In this document: one piece after another, positions 37,469 through 46,057 of the stretch | How positions within the stretch are numbered: the first letter of the stretch is position 1 | Layout of the letters: every line of letters starts with the position of its first letter | DNA from: Vibrio astriarenae | GTDB taxonomy: Bacteria > Pseudomonadota > Gammaproteobacteria > Enterobacterales > Vibrionaceae | DNA length: 64,000 nucleotides | Direction: 5' to 3' | Assembly (NCBI RefSeq): GCF_010587385.1 | Contig: NZ_CP047475.1 | Span: 2,108,001-2,172,000, forward strand | Notes under the pieces: model-generated | What the model was told of the DNA's origin: nothing | Seen by the model: only the letters and a program-made list of their open reading frames with translations | The model's database searches: none | Program-made: the position numbers and the translations under genes

Positions 37469-38793
37469 TATTCTACCTCCAACACCATTGCAGCACCCAA
37501 GCCACCTGCCGCACATGCAGTATTAAGCGCTAAACCACCACCGCGACGTTGAAGTTCACGCAGGGTTTGAGTAATCATTCGTGCCCCTGTTGCAGCGAAA
37601 GGATGCCCATAAGCTATCGACCCACCAAGCACGTTAAACTTATCCATATCTATTTCACCGATAGCCTGACTGCGGCCCAGCTTCTCTTTGGCAAACTTCT
37701 CACTGGCAAACATTTTCACATTCGACAGTGCTTGCGCGGCAAACGCCTCGTGCATATCAATCAAGGTCAAATCTGAGAGGGTGACCCCTGCACGGTCTAA
37801 AGCGATAGGTGTCGCATAGGAAGGCCCCATCAGCATGTCTTCATGTACGCCTATCGCTGAGAACCCATACGATCGAATGTAACCCAACACATCCAGACCA
37901 AGCTCTTTTGCACGCCCTTCCCGCATCAACATGATCGCTGCAGCGCCATCCGTCAGCGGCGTGCTGTTTGCCGCTGTCACTGAACCAAACTGACGGTCAA
38001 AAGCAGGTCTTAGTTTGGCGTAGCCCTCGATGGTCGAGTCTTTGCGAATATTATTATCTTCATCAATCCACTGCTTGTAGGGTTCAGGGAAAGCCGTCAT
38101 CACCTCACCTTGGATCTTGCCATCCGCCCATGCCTGAGCTGCCAACGAGTGAGAGCGGTGTGCCAGCTCATCTTGCTCGGCACGACTAATGCCATGAGAT
38201 TTTGCCATTTGCTCGGCTGTCTGCCCCATAGATAGCCCAGTCGAGTATTCTGCAACCGCAGGTGGGACAGGCATCAAGTCTTTAAATGAGAGCTTCTGAA
38301 GTAACTTGAGTTTCTGAGTGACGGTTTTCGTTTTACTCAGTGCGAGCAGGTTAGCGGCCATGTTCTTAGAAACCCCAATAGGTAGAACAGAAGAGGAATC
38401 CGCACCGCCAGCGATACCGATATCAATGGCACCTGACATAATACTTTCAGCCACATTTACCGCAGACTGAAAACTCGTCGCACAAGCTCGTGACACGCTG
38501 TACGCATCGGTGTGTATGTTCATCCCTGTTCCCAGAACAATTTCACGTGCGATGTTCGGCGCTTCTGGCATTTGGACCACTTGACCAAACACGACCTGAT
38601 CAATTAACGCAGGGTCAATATCGACGCGTGCCATCATTTCTGACACGACCATCTTTCCGAGATCGACTGCTGGAACATCAGTAAAAGCGGTGCTCTGCCG
38701 AGCAAAGGGAGTACGAAGTCCGGAAACGACAGCGATACGTTCACCGGAGCGAGTTTGCAGGTTGAGCTGCTGCGAAGTATGCGACTTGCCCAT
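37468..38793 (-). CDS. fadI: 3-ketoacyl-CoA thiolase FadI
   Basis: Beta-subunit thiolase of the FadIJ complex, 441 residues. The nucleophile is C104 in [11 protein letters not shown]; the C-terminal [16 protein letters not shown] and the CAAGG loop near residue 430 ([13 protein letters not shown]) carry the second His and Cys. It is the first gene of the fadI-fadJ operon. A FadR-like palindrome lies 22-32 nt upstream of the ATG and a strongly structured RNA candidate lies further upstream on the same strand. Confidence 0.96.
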   Translation of the reverse strand: MGKSHTSQQLNLQTRSGERIAVVSGLRTPFARQSTAFTDVPAVDLGKMVVSEMMARVDIDPALIDQVVFGQVVQMPEAPNIAREIVLGTGMNIHTDAYSVSRACATSFQSAVNVAESIMSGAIDIGIAGGADSSSVLPIGVSKNMAANLLALSKTKTVTQKLKLLQKLSFKDLMPVPPAVAEYSTGLSMGQTAEQMAKSHGISRAEQDELAHRSHSLAAQAWADGKIQGEVMTAFPEPYKQWIDEDNNIRKDSTIEGYAKLRPAFDRQFGSVTAANSTPLTDGAAAIMLMREGRAKELGLDVLGYIRSYGFSAIGVHEDMLMGPSYATPIALDRAGVTLSDLTLIDMHEAFAAQALSNVKMFASEKFAKEKLGRSQAIGEIDMDKFNVLGGSIAYGHPFAATGARMITQTLRELQRRGGGLALNTACAAGGLGAAMVLEVE

Positions 38794-38814
38794 GTAGGAT
38801 TCCTTCCATTGTAG

Positions 38815-38825
38815 AGGTCTGACCT
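38815..38825. promoter_or_regulatory. FadR-like operator upstream of fadI
   Basis: AGGTCTGACCT, a perfect 11-nt palindrome around the GGTCnGACC core of FadR sites. Position directly before fadI fits repression of beta-oxidation in the absence of long-chain acyl-CoA. Confidence 0.62.
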
Positions 38826-38985
38826 GAACAGTGTAACGAGAATGTTAACAGAATCAAACGAGCGTTTAAATAAACGTGATATTGGCAACGAAATCAGAAT
38901 AGATAGCGATCACTTGCCCATCACGCTACTGTTTAAAGCTAGCGTATGAAATATTACTGAGCGAACACTCAACAAGGAATTTAGG

Positions 38986-39014
38986 CAAAAAAAAACCACA
39001 CAAAACTGTGTGGT
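38986..39014 (-). terminator. Terminator of the candidate sRNA
   Basis: ACCACACA-GTTT-TGTGTGGT on the minus strand followed by TTTTTTTTT, an exceptionally strong intrinsic terminator with no protein gene directly upstream of it on that strand. Confidence 0.88.
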
Positions 39015-39147
39015 CGGAATCTATAAAACAATTAACTTACGCCAATTGAAAATAATCAGTTTCCTGATTAGGAGAAAGTAAAGTCAGCCTTCAAAAGGAA
39101 GTGTCATCTTGCTCAACATGTTAGCTCAAAGAACTAACTAGATGACA
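38986..39147 (-). ncRNA. Candidate trans-acting sRNA upstream of fadI
   Basis: On the minus strand, a near-consensus -10 (TATAGT, 39159-39154) predicts a start at about 39147, exactly at the base of an 8-bp stem (39102-39109 with 39140-39147) that encloses a second 5-bp stem (39120-39124 with 39134-39138). Then come a pyrimidine-rich unpaired stretch with CTTTCTCC, a 7-bp hairpin TAATCAG-GAAA-CTGATTA (39053-39070), and a perfect 8-bp terminator stem ACCACACA / TGTGTGGT with nine Ts. About 160 nt, no ORF. The -35 is poor, suggesting an activator or alternative sigma factor. Confidence 0.6.
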
Positions 39148-39241
39148 AGGTGTACTATAAAGCCATTCGGGTATAAGATTTTGAAGTAGATCAATTTTTA
39201 GTGGGATTATGCCTACTAAAGACAACATTTAGGTATTGCTT

Positions 39242-39805
39242 GTGGCGATTATTGAATTTTTCGGAAAGAAAAAGTCCACTACCTCGGTCAATAGGGATAT
39301 GGACAAGCAAAGAAAGTACGAAGCGCTCGTCAGAGCCTATCACAAGGACCTCTATCGTTATGCTTATTGGTTGTGTAAAGATCCAACCATTGCAGAGGAT
39401 GTGGTGCAAGAAGCCTTCATGCGTGCATGGAAGTCTTTAGATAGCCTGCAAGACGATAAGGCGGCTAAATCATGGCTGATTACGATCTTACGTCGCGAAA
39501 ACGCACGTCGTTTTGAACGTAAACAGTTCGACCTTGTGGACATTGATGATTACAGCCAAGAGGCCAAAACGTCTGATGACAACCATCATCAAACGCAGTG
39601 GCTTCATGAGCAGATCATGACGTTAGACGAAGAGTATCGTGAGCCACTCTATCTACAGGTCGTTGGGGGATTTAGTGGTGAGGAGATAGGAAAGATTCTT
39701 GAGCTCAATACGAATACAGTAATGACTCGCCTTTTCCGCGCCCGAAATCAGTTGAAAGAGAAAGTGGATGCATCCACATCGAGTCGAGGTATGAGCAATG
39801 GATGA
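39242..39805 (+). CDS. ECF-type RNA polymerase sigma factor
   Basis: Sigma-70-family ECF factor of about 187 residues. Region 2 spans LVRAYHKDLYRYAYWLCKD through EDVVQEAFMRAWKSL (with the AEDVVQEAF core), and region 4 contains GFSGEEIGKILELN and TVMTRLFRARNQL as helix-turn-helix. The start is GTG with AGGT 7 nt upstream; an ATG at 39299 with a too-close AGGG is the alternative. Its 3' end overlaps the DUF3379 gene by 8 nt, the usual sigma/anti-sigma coupling. A near-perfect inverted repeat TTTAGTGGG / CCTACTAAA lies 22 nt upstream and may be an operator. Confidence 0.85.
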   Translation: MAIIEFFGKKKSTTSVNRDMDKQRKYEALVRAYHKDLYRYAYWLCKDPTIAEDVVQEAFMRAWKSLDSLQDDKAAKSWLITILRRENARRFERKQFDLVDIDDYSQEAKTSDDNHHQTQWLHEQIMTLDEEYREPLYLQVVGGFSGEEIGKILELNTNTVMTRLFRARNQLKEKVDASTSSRGMSNG

Positions 39806-40517
39806 GTTAGAGTTTCGTCGAAGAGTTTTGACTGAACCAAACGTTCGTGACGCCGATATAATGGACGCGACACGTGCGAGTGAGGCAAACGAAAAGTTTT
39901 TAGATGACGTGCTTGATCTCGACAAAAAGATCAACGAAGCCATGAAAATTGATGTGCCGGATGATCTTGCAGACAGAATTCTTTTAAACCAAGCCGTCGA
40001 GGAAACCAAAGTCGTACGCCCAACATTTACTAAGCGTATGATGTCAATGGCCGCTTCAGTAGCGTTTATGGCTGGCTTACTTGCCGGGCAAATCAACTGG
40101 GGCAATGTGTTTGTTCCCCAAGCACAAGCAAGTTTAGGCGTTACTGCCCTTGAATATTTCTACGGTGAGAAAGATTTTATCGCCTCGCTTGATGAGAGCT
40201 CTTCTATCGAGCAGATAAACGCGAAGTTAACGCCTTTCCACTACCAAGTTGATAGCCAATTCCCATACCACGTTTATTACTTGAATCATTGCTCATTTGG
40301 TACAAGCAATGCTTTCCACGCGGTATTAAGGGGCGAACATGGTCGAGTGACTGTTTTTATAACCAATCAGCCTAGTGAGGATGAGACATTCAATGACGAT
40401 AAAATGAAGGGTATGGTTGTACCTCTAGAAAATTCGAGCATGATCATCGTGGCTCACTTGAACGAAGATGTCGCTAAAATCGCCGAAAATATAGAGTATA
40501 TACTCAAACCTATGTAA
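39798..40517 (+). CDS. DUF3379 membrane protein, probable anti-sigma factor
   Basis: Single-pass membrane protein of 239 residues: a cytoplasmic N-terminal helical region (residues 1-75), one membrane segment around residues 80-98 (MMSMAASVAFMAGLLAGQ) and a C-terminal domain of about 140 residues that would face the periplasm. The layout and the 8-nt overlap with the ECF sigma gene fit an anti-sigma factor; this role for DUF3379 is an inference from context. The signal it senses is unknown. A strong terminator follows, so sigma and partner form a two-gene operon. Confidence 0.75.
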   Translation: MDELEFRRRVLTEPNVRDADIMDATRASEANEKFLDDVLDLDKKINEAMKIDVPDDLADRILLNQAVEETKVVRPTFTKRMMSMAASVAFMAGLLAGQINWGNVFVPQAQASLGVTALEYFYGEKDFIASLDESSSIEQINAKLTPFHYQVDSQFPYHVYYLNHCSFGTSNAFHAVLRGEHGRVTVFITNQPSEDETFNDDKMKGMVVPLENSSMIIVAHLNEDVAKIAENIEYILKPM

Positions 40518-40539
40518 TTCATTGAAAGTTATCTATTCC

Positions 40540-40572
40540 AACGCCTCTTGTACCCCATGAGGCGTTTTTTGT
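40540..40572 (+). terminator. Terminator of the sigma/DUF3379 operon
   Basis: 8-bp stem AACGCCTC / GAGGCGTT followed by TTTTGTC. Confidence 0.85.
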
Positions 40573-40772
40573 CTCACTTTTATAGAGCTAAAACTCTAAT
40601 TATCATCAAATACCCCCCTTTTCCTGCCAGATACCCATCATTTCTACGAAATTTAGCTAATTTTATCCAATGGTCGGATTTCTATTTCCTATACTTGCCA
40701 CTAGGATTAGCCCCCAAAAGAGCTAAAGCTCAACAAACTGCCCGATAGAGGCAACGTAAAAAGGAAAAGCAA

Positions 40773-42026
40773 ATGAAAAACATGCGTCTGTTTAAAAAAT
40801 CAGTGGTAGCCGTAACGGTCGCACTGGCTTCTCAGCAAGCGGTAGCTGCTGGCTTCCAACTAAACGCACAATCTGCAACAGGTATCGGCCGCGCATTCGC
40901 GGGTGATGCAGTTATCGCTGATAACGCATCTGTAATGGCTCGTAACCCTGCTGCTATGGCACTTTTTGACTCTATGGAGTTGTCTCTAGGTTTTGAAACT
41001 ATCATTACAGATATTTCTGTATCTGATGTTAACTACACAGCCAGTGGCCCTACAGCTGGTAACGATGATGTCGGCAGCACATCAGTTGCGCCTAACATTC
41101 ACTTCATTATGCCTATAAACGAGAAGTTTGCCTGGGGTATTAACGCTTACTCGAACTTTGGTACACGTACAGAATTTAAAGGCGCTTTAGAAAACTCTGT
41201 GTTCGGCGGTGAAACAGATGTTAAGAGTGGCAACATTGGTATTGCCGGGTCATACCGTTTAAATGAACAATGGAGTTTTGGTGCTGGCCTAGACATTATT
41301 TACGGTGTTGGGACTTTCGTACGTGGAGGCGCTGAACTCGCACCACCAGGATTCCCTCAGTTCGCACCTGAAACAACACTTAAGGTTGAAGACGCAGATG
41401 GTTGGGGTGTCGGTTTTAACATCGGTACTGTATACGAGTTAGATGAAAACAACCGATTTGGCTTATCTTATCGTTATAGCCCTCAGTTCGATGCAAAAGA
41501 TGACAAAGGGCAAGAAATTTCACTTGCGCTTCCAGACATGGCTGAGTTCTCTGGTTACCATCGCTTAGAGGATACTAAATTCGCTGTACACTATAGCGTA
41601 CAATGGATAGGTTGGAGTGCATTTGATGAGATCGAATTTACTAACCTTAACTTAGCGGACTCACCAGTAGGCGGCGTTAACGGCTCTTACACTAAAGCTT
41701 ACGAATGGCAAGATGGCTGGCACTACGCTTTAGGTGGTACATACTACCTTAACTCTGACTGGACTCTGCGTGCAGGCTATATGTACGATACAAGTGCCCA
41801 GGATAAACTGACTTCGATATCTGTTCCAGATTCAGACCGTCAATGGCTATCCGCAGGTTTCACATACCATATTGACCAAAAATCTAATGTAGACTTTGGC
41901 TTTACATACTTGATCGGAAAAGACACATCGGCTGAAGAGTATCTAGTCGGAGATACTCCTGTTCTAACAGCAACAACACGTGCTGATGCTATCCTAGTGG
42001 GTCTGCAATACAGCCGTAGCTTCTAA
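40773..42026 (+). CDS. fadL: Long-chain fatty acid outer-membrane transporter FadL
   Basis: Outer-membrane beta-barrel of the FadL/TodX family, 417 residues. A signal peptide ends near AVAA-GF, and the mature N-terminus GFQLNAQSATGIGRAFAGDA is the FadL plug signature, with NPAAMALF following. The C-terminus ends in Phe (LQYSRSF). AAGGA precedes the ATG. It stands next to the sigma/DUF3379 operon and 2 kb from fadIJ. A weak FadR half-site (GGTCGGA at 40672) lies about 100 nt upstream. Confidence 0.93.
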   Translation: MKNMRLFKKSVVAVTVALASQQAVAAGFQLNAQSATGIGRAFAGDAVIADNASVMARNPAAMALFDSMELSLGFETIITDISVSDVNYTASGPTAGNDDVGSTSVAPNIHFIMPINEKFAWGINAYSNFGTRTEFKGALENSVFGGETDVKSGNIGIAGSYRLNEQWSFGAGLDIIYGVGTFVRGGAELAPPGFPQFAPETTLKVEDADGWGVGFNIGTVYELDENNRFGLSYRYSPQFDAKDDKGQEISLALPDMAEFSGYHRLEDTKFAVHYSVQWIGWSAFDEIEFTNLNLADSPVGGVNGSYTKAYEWQDGWHYALGGTYYLNSDWTLRAGYMYDTSAQDKLTSISVPDSDRQWLSAGFTYHIDQKSNVDFGFTYLIGKDTSAEEYLVGDTPVLTATTRADAILVGLQYSRSF

Positions 42027-42055
42027 TTCAAATAACAACGTAGTTGGTATTTAGC

Positions 42056-42090
42056 AAAGGGTCGGATTATTCCGACCCTTTTTGTTTTTG
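42056..42090 (+). terminator. Intrinsic terminator of fadL
   Basis: 11-bp perfect stem AAAGGGTCGGA / TCCGACCCTTT with a 4-nt loop, followed by TTGTTTTTG. Confidence 0.9.
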
Positions 42091-42105
42091 TACCATTCGA
42101 AATGT

Positions 42106-42195
42106 GGTCACCCTGAACTGGTTTCAGGGTCTACTCAACGCGCTCATATCCCTGTGAACACCTCAATTAGATACTGAAATAAATTCAGTATGACC
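42106..42195. repeat. Paired palindromic repeat element
   Basis: Two hairpins share CTGAA arms: ACCCTGAA / TTCAGGGT (42110-42130) and ATACTGAA / TTCAGTAT (42171-42191). I recognise this pair as a dispersed non-coding element in gammaproteobacteria; it is not a gene. Confidence 0.65.
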
Positions 42196-42237
42196 GTGTT
42201 GTGGTAACCAAATCAGTCGCTTGATTGCTTCTTTGGC

Positions 42238-42320
42238 ACCTGCTTATAATTCAGCTTTGGCATAACTCGTTAGATGGTCTAACCCCTCCTAGCCTCCCCT
42301 TCAAAAGGGGAGGGACTGGT
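42238..42320. repeat. REP-like element, copy 1
   Basis: An 83-nt unit with a core hairpin CTCCCCTTC-AAAAGGGGAG. It is about 85 percent identical to the unit at 42491, which lies exactly 253 bp downstream in the same orientation. Confidence 0.75.
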
Positions 42321-42407
42321 TGGGCACTTTGATTTGAGTATTGCGTGTTCAAAGGGCGCCTTTGTGATTTGATTTGTAAACGATGCGGTCAGTTTGTGCG
42401 TTGATCT

Positions 42408-42446
42408 AGTCCCCTCCCCTTTTCAAGGGGAGGGTTAGGGAGGGGT
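42408..42446. repeat. REP-like element, inverted partial copy
   Basis: CCCTCCCCTT / AAGGGGAGGG hairpin with the GGTTAGGGAGGGG flank, in opposite orientation to the two neighbouring units. Confidence 0.7.
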
Positions 42447-42490
42447 CACTGCGACTCGTCCAAAACGCCCACTCCACTGCTCTTTTCAGT

Positions 42491-42573
42491 ACCTGCTCAC
42501 TAGTCAGCTCTGGCGTAACTCGTTAGATGGTTTAACCCCTCCTAGCCTCCCCTTCAAAAGAGGAGGCACTGGT
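42491..42573. repeat. REP-like element, copy 2
   Basis: Second 83-nt unit; differs from copy 1 at scattered positions, including two changes that weaken its own hairpin (AAGAGGAGG for AAGGGGAGG). Confidence 0.75.
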
Positions 42574-42607
42574 ACTGTGCTTAACCATTACTTCAGCACT
42601 TCCCAAA

Positions 42608-42642
42608 ACCAAAAAAAGACCCCAGCCTTCCGGCTGGGGTCT
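42608..42642 (-). terminator. Intrinsic terminator of adhE
   Basis: 11-bp perfect stem AGACCCCAGCC / GGCTGGGGTCT; minus-strand tail TTTTTTTGG. Confidence 0.88.
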
Positions 42643-42702
42643 CAATCTTTTCCGATAAGTTATCGTGCTAGCGAAGACTTATCTCATAACTAAAACTTAC
42701 CA

Positions 42703-45402
42703 TTAAGCTTCTGCTTTCTCTTTCTTAGCTTTAGGCGCTTGCGCTGCTTCTTGGTCTGCTTTCTTCTTGATTACCGTAGTACCTTCGAAAGTTTCACCTT
42801 CAACGAATGCTTTGCCGTAGTAAGAAGCCATTAGTACTTCTTTAAGCTCAGTGATTAGTGGGTAACGTGGGTTAGCACCTGTACACTGGTCATCGAACGC
42901 TTCAACTGCTAGCTCATCTAGTTTCGCAACGAAATCAGCTTCAGCAACACCTGCAGCTTGGATAGACGTTGGGATGTCTAGGTTTAGTTTCAGCTCTTCT
43001 AGCCATGCTAGTAGACGCTCAATCTTCTGAGCAGTACGGTCACCAGCTTGGCTTAGGCCTAGGTGGTCAGCAACCTCTGCGTAACGACGACGTGCGTGAG
43101 GACGGTCGTATTGAGAGAATGCAGTCTGCTTAGTTGGGTTGTCGTTCGCGTTGTAACGTACAACGTTCGAGATTAGTAGTGCGTTCGCTAGACCGTGTGG
43201 TAGGTGGAACTCAGCACCAATCTTGTGCGCCATTGAGTGACAAACACCTAGGAATGCGTTCGCAAACGCGATACCAGCGATTGTTGCCGCGTTGTGTACT
43301 TTCTCACGAGCGATTGGGTCGTTTGCACCGTTCGCGTAGCTTGAAGGTAGGTACTCTTTTAGCATCTTAAGTGCTTGTAGAGCTTGACCGTCAGAGTACT
43401 CGTTAGCAAGAACAGATACGTAAGCTTCAAGAGCGTGAGTTACTGCATCGTAACCACCGAACGCTGTTAGAGACTTAGGCATGTTCATTACTAGGTTAGC
43501 ATCAACGATAGCCATGTTTGGCGTGATTTCGTAGTCAGCTAGTGGGTACTTAGCACCTGTCTTGTCGTCAGTAACAACCGCGAATGGAGTAACCTCTGAA
43601 CCAGTACCTGAAGTTGTAGTGATACATACAAGTTCAGCTTTTTGACCCATTTTCGGGAACTTGTAGATACGTTTACGGATATCCATAAAGCGCATTGCTA
43701 GTTCTTCGAAGTGAGTTTCTGGGTGCTCGTACATTACCCACATGATCTTCGCAGCATCCATTGGTGAACCACCACCTAGAGCTAGGATTACGTCAGGTTG
43801 GAAGCTCTTCATTGCTTCTGCACCTTTCTCAACAACAGATAGTGTTGGATCTGCTTCTACGTCGAAGAAAGTTTGAACTTCGATGCCTTGCTCTTTAAGT
43901 AGCTTCACTACTTCGTCAGCGTAACCGTTGTTGAATAGGAAACGGTCAGTTACAAGGAACGCACGTTTCTTACCTTCTAGGTCGCTCATTGCGATTGGAA
44001 GGCTGCCACGACGGAAGTAGATTGACTTAGGTAGTTTATGCCACAACATGTTTTCAGCTCGCTTCGCTACAGTTTTCTTGTTGATTAGGTGCTTAGGACC
44101 TACGTTCTCAGAGATAGAGTTACCACCCCATGAACCACAACCAAGAGTTAGAGAAGGTGCAACGTTGAAGTTGTACAGGTCACCGATACCACCGTGAGTC
44201 GTCGGGATGTTGATTAGGATACGTGCAGTCTTCATCTTGTCACCGAAGTAACGGATACGGTCTGCGTTAGTATCTTGGTTAGTGTAAAGGCCAGATGTGT
44301 GACCGATACCACCTATCTCAACCATAGTTACCGCTTGAGCAACTGCGTCTTCGAAGTTGTCTGCACGGAATAGACCTAGAGTTGGAGATAGTTTTTCGTG
44401 TGCGAACTCGTCGTCGTAAGAAACTTTACCAAGACCTTCACCTACTAGAACTTTAGTGTCAGCTGGAACTTTAACGCCTGCTAGCTCAGCGATTGCTGGT
44501 GCTGGTTGACCCACGATTTTCGCGTTTAGTGCGCCGTCGATTAGAAGGACTTTACGTACTTTATTTGCATCAGCTTTGCTTAGTACAACAGCTTTATGAG
44601 AAGCGAAACGCTCTTTTACTTCGTCGTATACTTCGTCAACAACGATTGCAGCCTGCTCAGAAGCACAAACTACGCCGTTATCGAACGTTTTAGACATTAG
44701 GATAGAAGCCACTGCACGCTTGATGTCAGCAGTTTCGTCGATAACGACAGGAACGTTACCCGCACCTACACCGATTGCTGGCTTACCAGAAGAGTAAGCT
44801 GCTTTAACCATGCCTGGACCACCAGTCGCAAGGATAAGAGCAATGCCATCGTGCTTCATTAGACCGTTAGATAGCTCAACAGAAGGCTGGTCGATCCAAC
44901 CGATGATGTCTTTTGGAGCACCTGCTGCTACTGCTGCATCTAGAACAAGTTTCGCTGCGTCGTTAGTAGAGTTTTTCGCACGTGGGTGTGGCGAGAAAAT
45001 GATACCGTTACGAGTCTTAAGTGAGATTAGAGACTTGAAGATAGCAGTCGAAGTTGGGTTAGTCGTTGGTACGATACCACAGATGATGCCCACAGGCTCT
45101 GCGATAGTCATAGTACCTAGGTTGTCGTCCTCTTCTAGAACGCCACAAGTTTTTTCATCTTTGTATTTGTTGTAGATAAATTCAGAAGCGAAGTGGTTCT
45201 TGATTACTTTATCTTCAACAATACCCATACCTGATTCTTCTACCGCTTGTTGCGCTAGAGGGATACGTGCTTGGTTAGCTGCTAGAGAAGCTGCGCGGAA
45301 GATCTTGTCTACTTGCTCTTGAGAGAAAGTAGCAAACTCTTCTTGTGCAGCTTTAACGCGTGCTACTAGAGCATCTAGTTCAGCTAGGTTAGTTACAGGC
45401 AT
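42703..45402 (-). CDS. adhE: Bifunctional aldehyde-alcohol dehydrogenase AdhE
   Basis: Fermentation enzyme converting acetyl-CoA to acetaldehyde and then ethanol, 899 residues, assembling into spirosomes. The N-terminal aldehyde dehydrogenase half has its catalytic Cys in FDNGVVCASEQ near residue 245; the C-terminal iron-dependent alcohol dehydrogenase half has GGGSPMDAAK and the metal-binding His region GVCHSMAHKIGAEFHLPHG. The C-terminal tail is Lys/Ala/Glu rich. AGGAGA is 5-6 nt from the ATG. Strong codon bias suggests high expression. ychE is divergent, as in E. coli. Confidence 0.97.
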   Translation of the reverse strand: MPVTNLAELDALVARVKAAQEEFATFSQEQVDKIFRAASLAANQARIPLAQQAVEESGMGIVEDKVIKNHFASEFIYNKYKDEKTCGVLEEDDNLGTMTIAEPVGIICGIVPTTNPTSTAIFKSLISLKTRNGIIFSPHPRAKNSTNDAAKLVLDAAVAAGAPKDIIGWIDQPSVELSNGLMKHDGIALILATGGPGMVKAAYSSGKPAIGVGAGNVPVVIDETADIKRAVASILMSKTFDNGVVCASEQAAIVVDEVYDEVKERFASHKAVVLSKADANKVRKVLLIDGALNAKIVGQPAPAIAELAGVKVPADTKVLVGEGLGKVSYDDEFAHEKLSPTLGLFRADNFEDAVAQAVTMVEIGGIGHTSGLYTNQDTNADRIRYFGDKMKTARILINIPTTHGGIGDLYNFNVAPSLTLGCGSWGGNSISENVGPKHLINKKTVAKRAENMLWHKLPKSIYFRRGSLPIAMSDLEGKKRAFLVTDRFLFNNGYADEVVKLLKEQGIEVQTFFDVEADPTLSVVEKGAEAMKSFQPDVILALGGGSPMDAAKIMWVMYEHPETHFEELAMRFMDIRKRIYKFPKMGQKAELVCITTTSGTGSEVTPFAVVTDDKTGAKYPLADYEITPNMAIVDANLVMNMPKSLTAFGGYDAVTHALEAYVSVLANEYSDGQALQALKMLKEYLPSSYANGANDPIAREKVHNAATIAGIAFANAFLGVCHSMAHKIGAEFHLPHGLANALLISNVVRYNANDNPTKQTAFSQYDRPHARRRYAEVADHLGLSQAGDRTAQKIERLLAWLEELKLNLDIPTSIQAAGVAEADFVAKLDELAVEAFDDQCTGANPRYPLITELKEVLMASYYGKAFVEGETFEGTTVIKKKADQEAAQAPKAKKEKAEA

Positions 45403-46057
45403 AGAAAATCTCCTAAAATAATAAAATATAAAAGCTAATTTATTGAGCTTACTGCTCCGGTGCCATTGTCACGCCCCCACGCTTCAATGACGACTAAGTT
45501 AACTGTTTGTAAACCAGTAGGCTTAGTAAATTGCTTTCGAGACTGAGTATAATGTTTCAATGTGTGAAATAAATTGACTCAGATCAGTTATGAAAAATTA
45601 ATTACCCCATTAGGGTTACACAACCGAACAAATTAAACCTAAGCAACTGATTTATAAATCTTTTATGGCCGAAAATAAATCTGTGCAAAAAACAATCGAA
45701 CGGTTGCGCGATGAAAGTTTAACCACATAATTTTGAAAAAAACTTTCATAATTGAACAACTTTCGACACATACACAGCATTTACGTGCCACTTTAGTATA
45801 AGGATCTTTGGTCAACTCGCTAGTTTTTATATTGGGATTATTTTCATGTTCACAAGATGTTCGACACAAAAAAATTACTATTGCATTACAAAACAAAGAT
45901 TTTGTTGCACGAACTTTTCCCCTTGCTAGGTTCTACCTTCCCTTTTTCATAAAAAGATACAAACCTTACTGCGTTTTTTACTCGAATTTTGCTTAAAAAA
46001 GTCCTACATTAGCCGCGCTTACTTGTCGCCCTTTTTCACACTGGATTGAATGCCAAA
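45403..46057. other. Long intergenic region between adhE and ychE
   Basis: About 655 nt, AT-rich, without a convincing gene. It should hold a long adhE leader and promoter. A possible FNR-type site, TTGAC-TCAG-ATCAG at 45574-45587, fits anaerobic control of adhE but deviates from TTGAT-N4-ATCAA at two positions. Short ORFs in this region lack ribosome sites and are not annotated. Confidence 0.5.

Noticed and set aside
40672..40680. GGTCGGATT as a FadR site before fadL
   Set aside because: Only the left half matches the core; kept as a remark, not as a feature.
44810..45175. 121-residue ORF antisense to adhE
   Set aside because: Shadow of a strongly codon-biased gene; no ribosome site.
45663..45996. 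Overlapping short ORFs in the adhE-ychE gap
   Set aside because: No ribosome sites, AT-rich composition and opposing overlap; treated as leader or promoter DNA.
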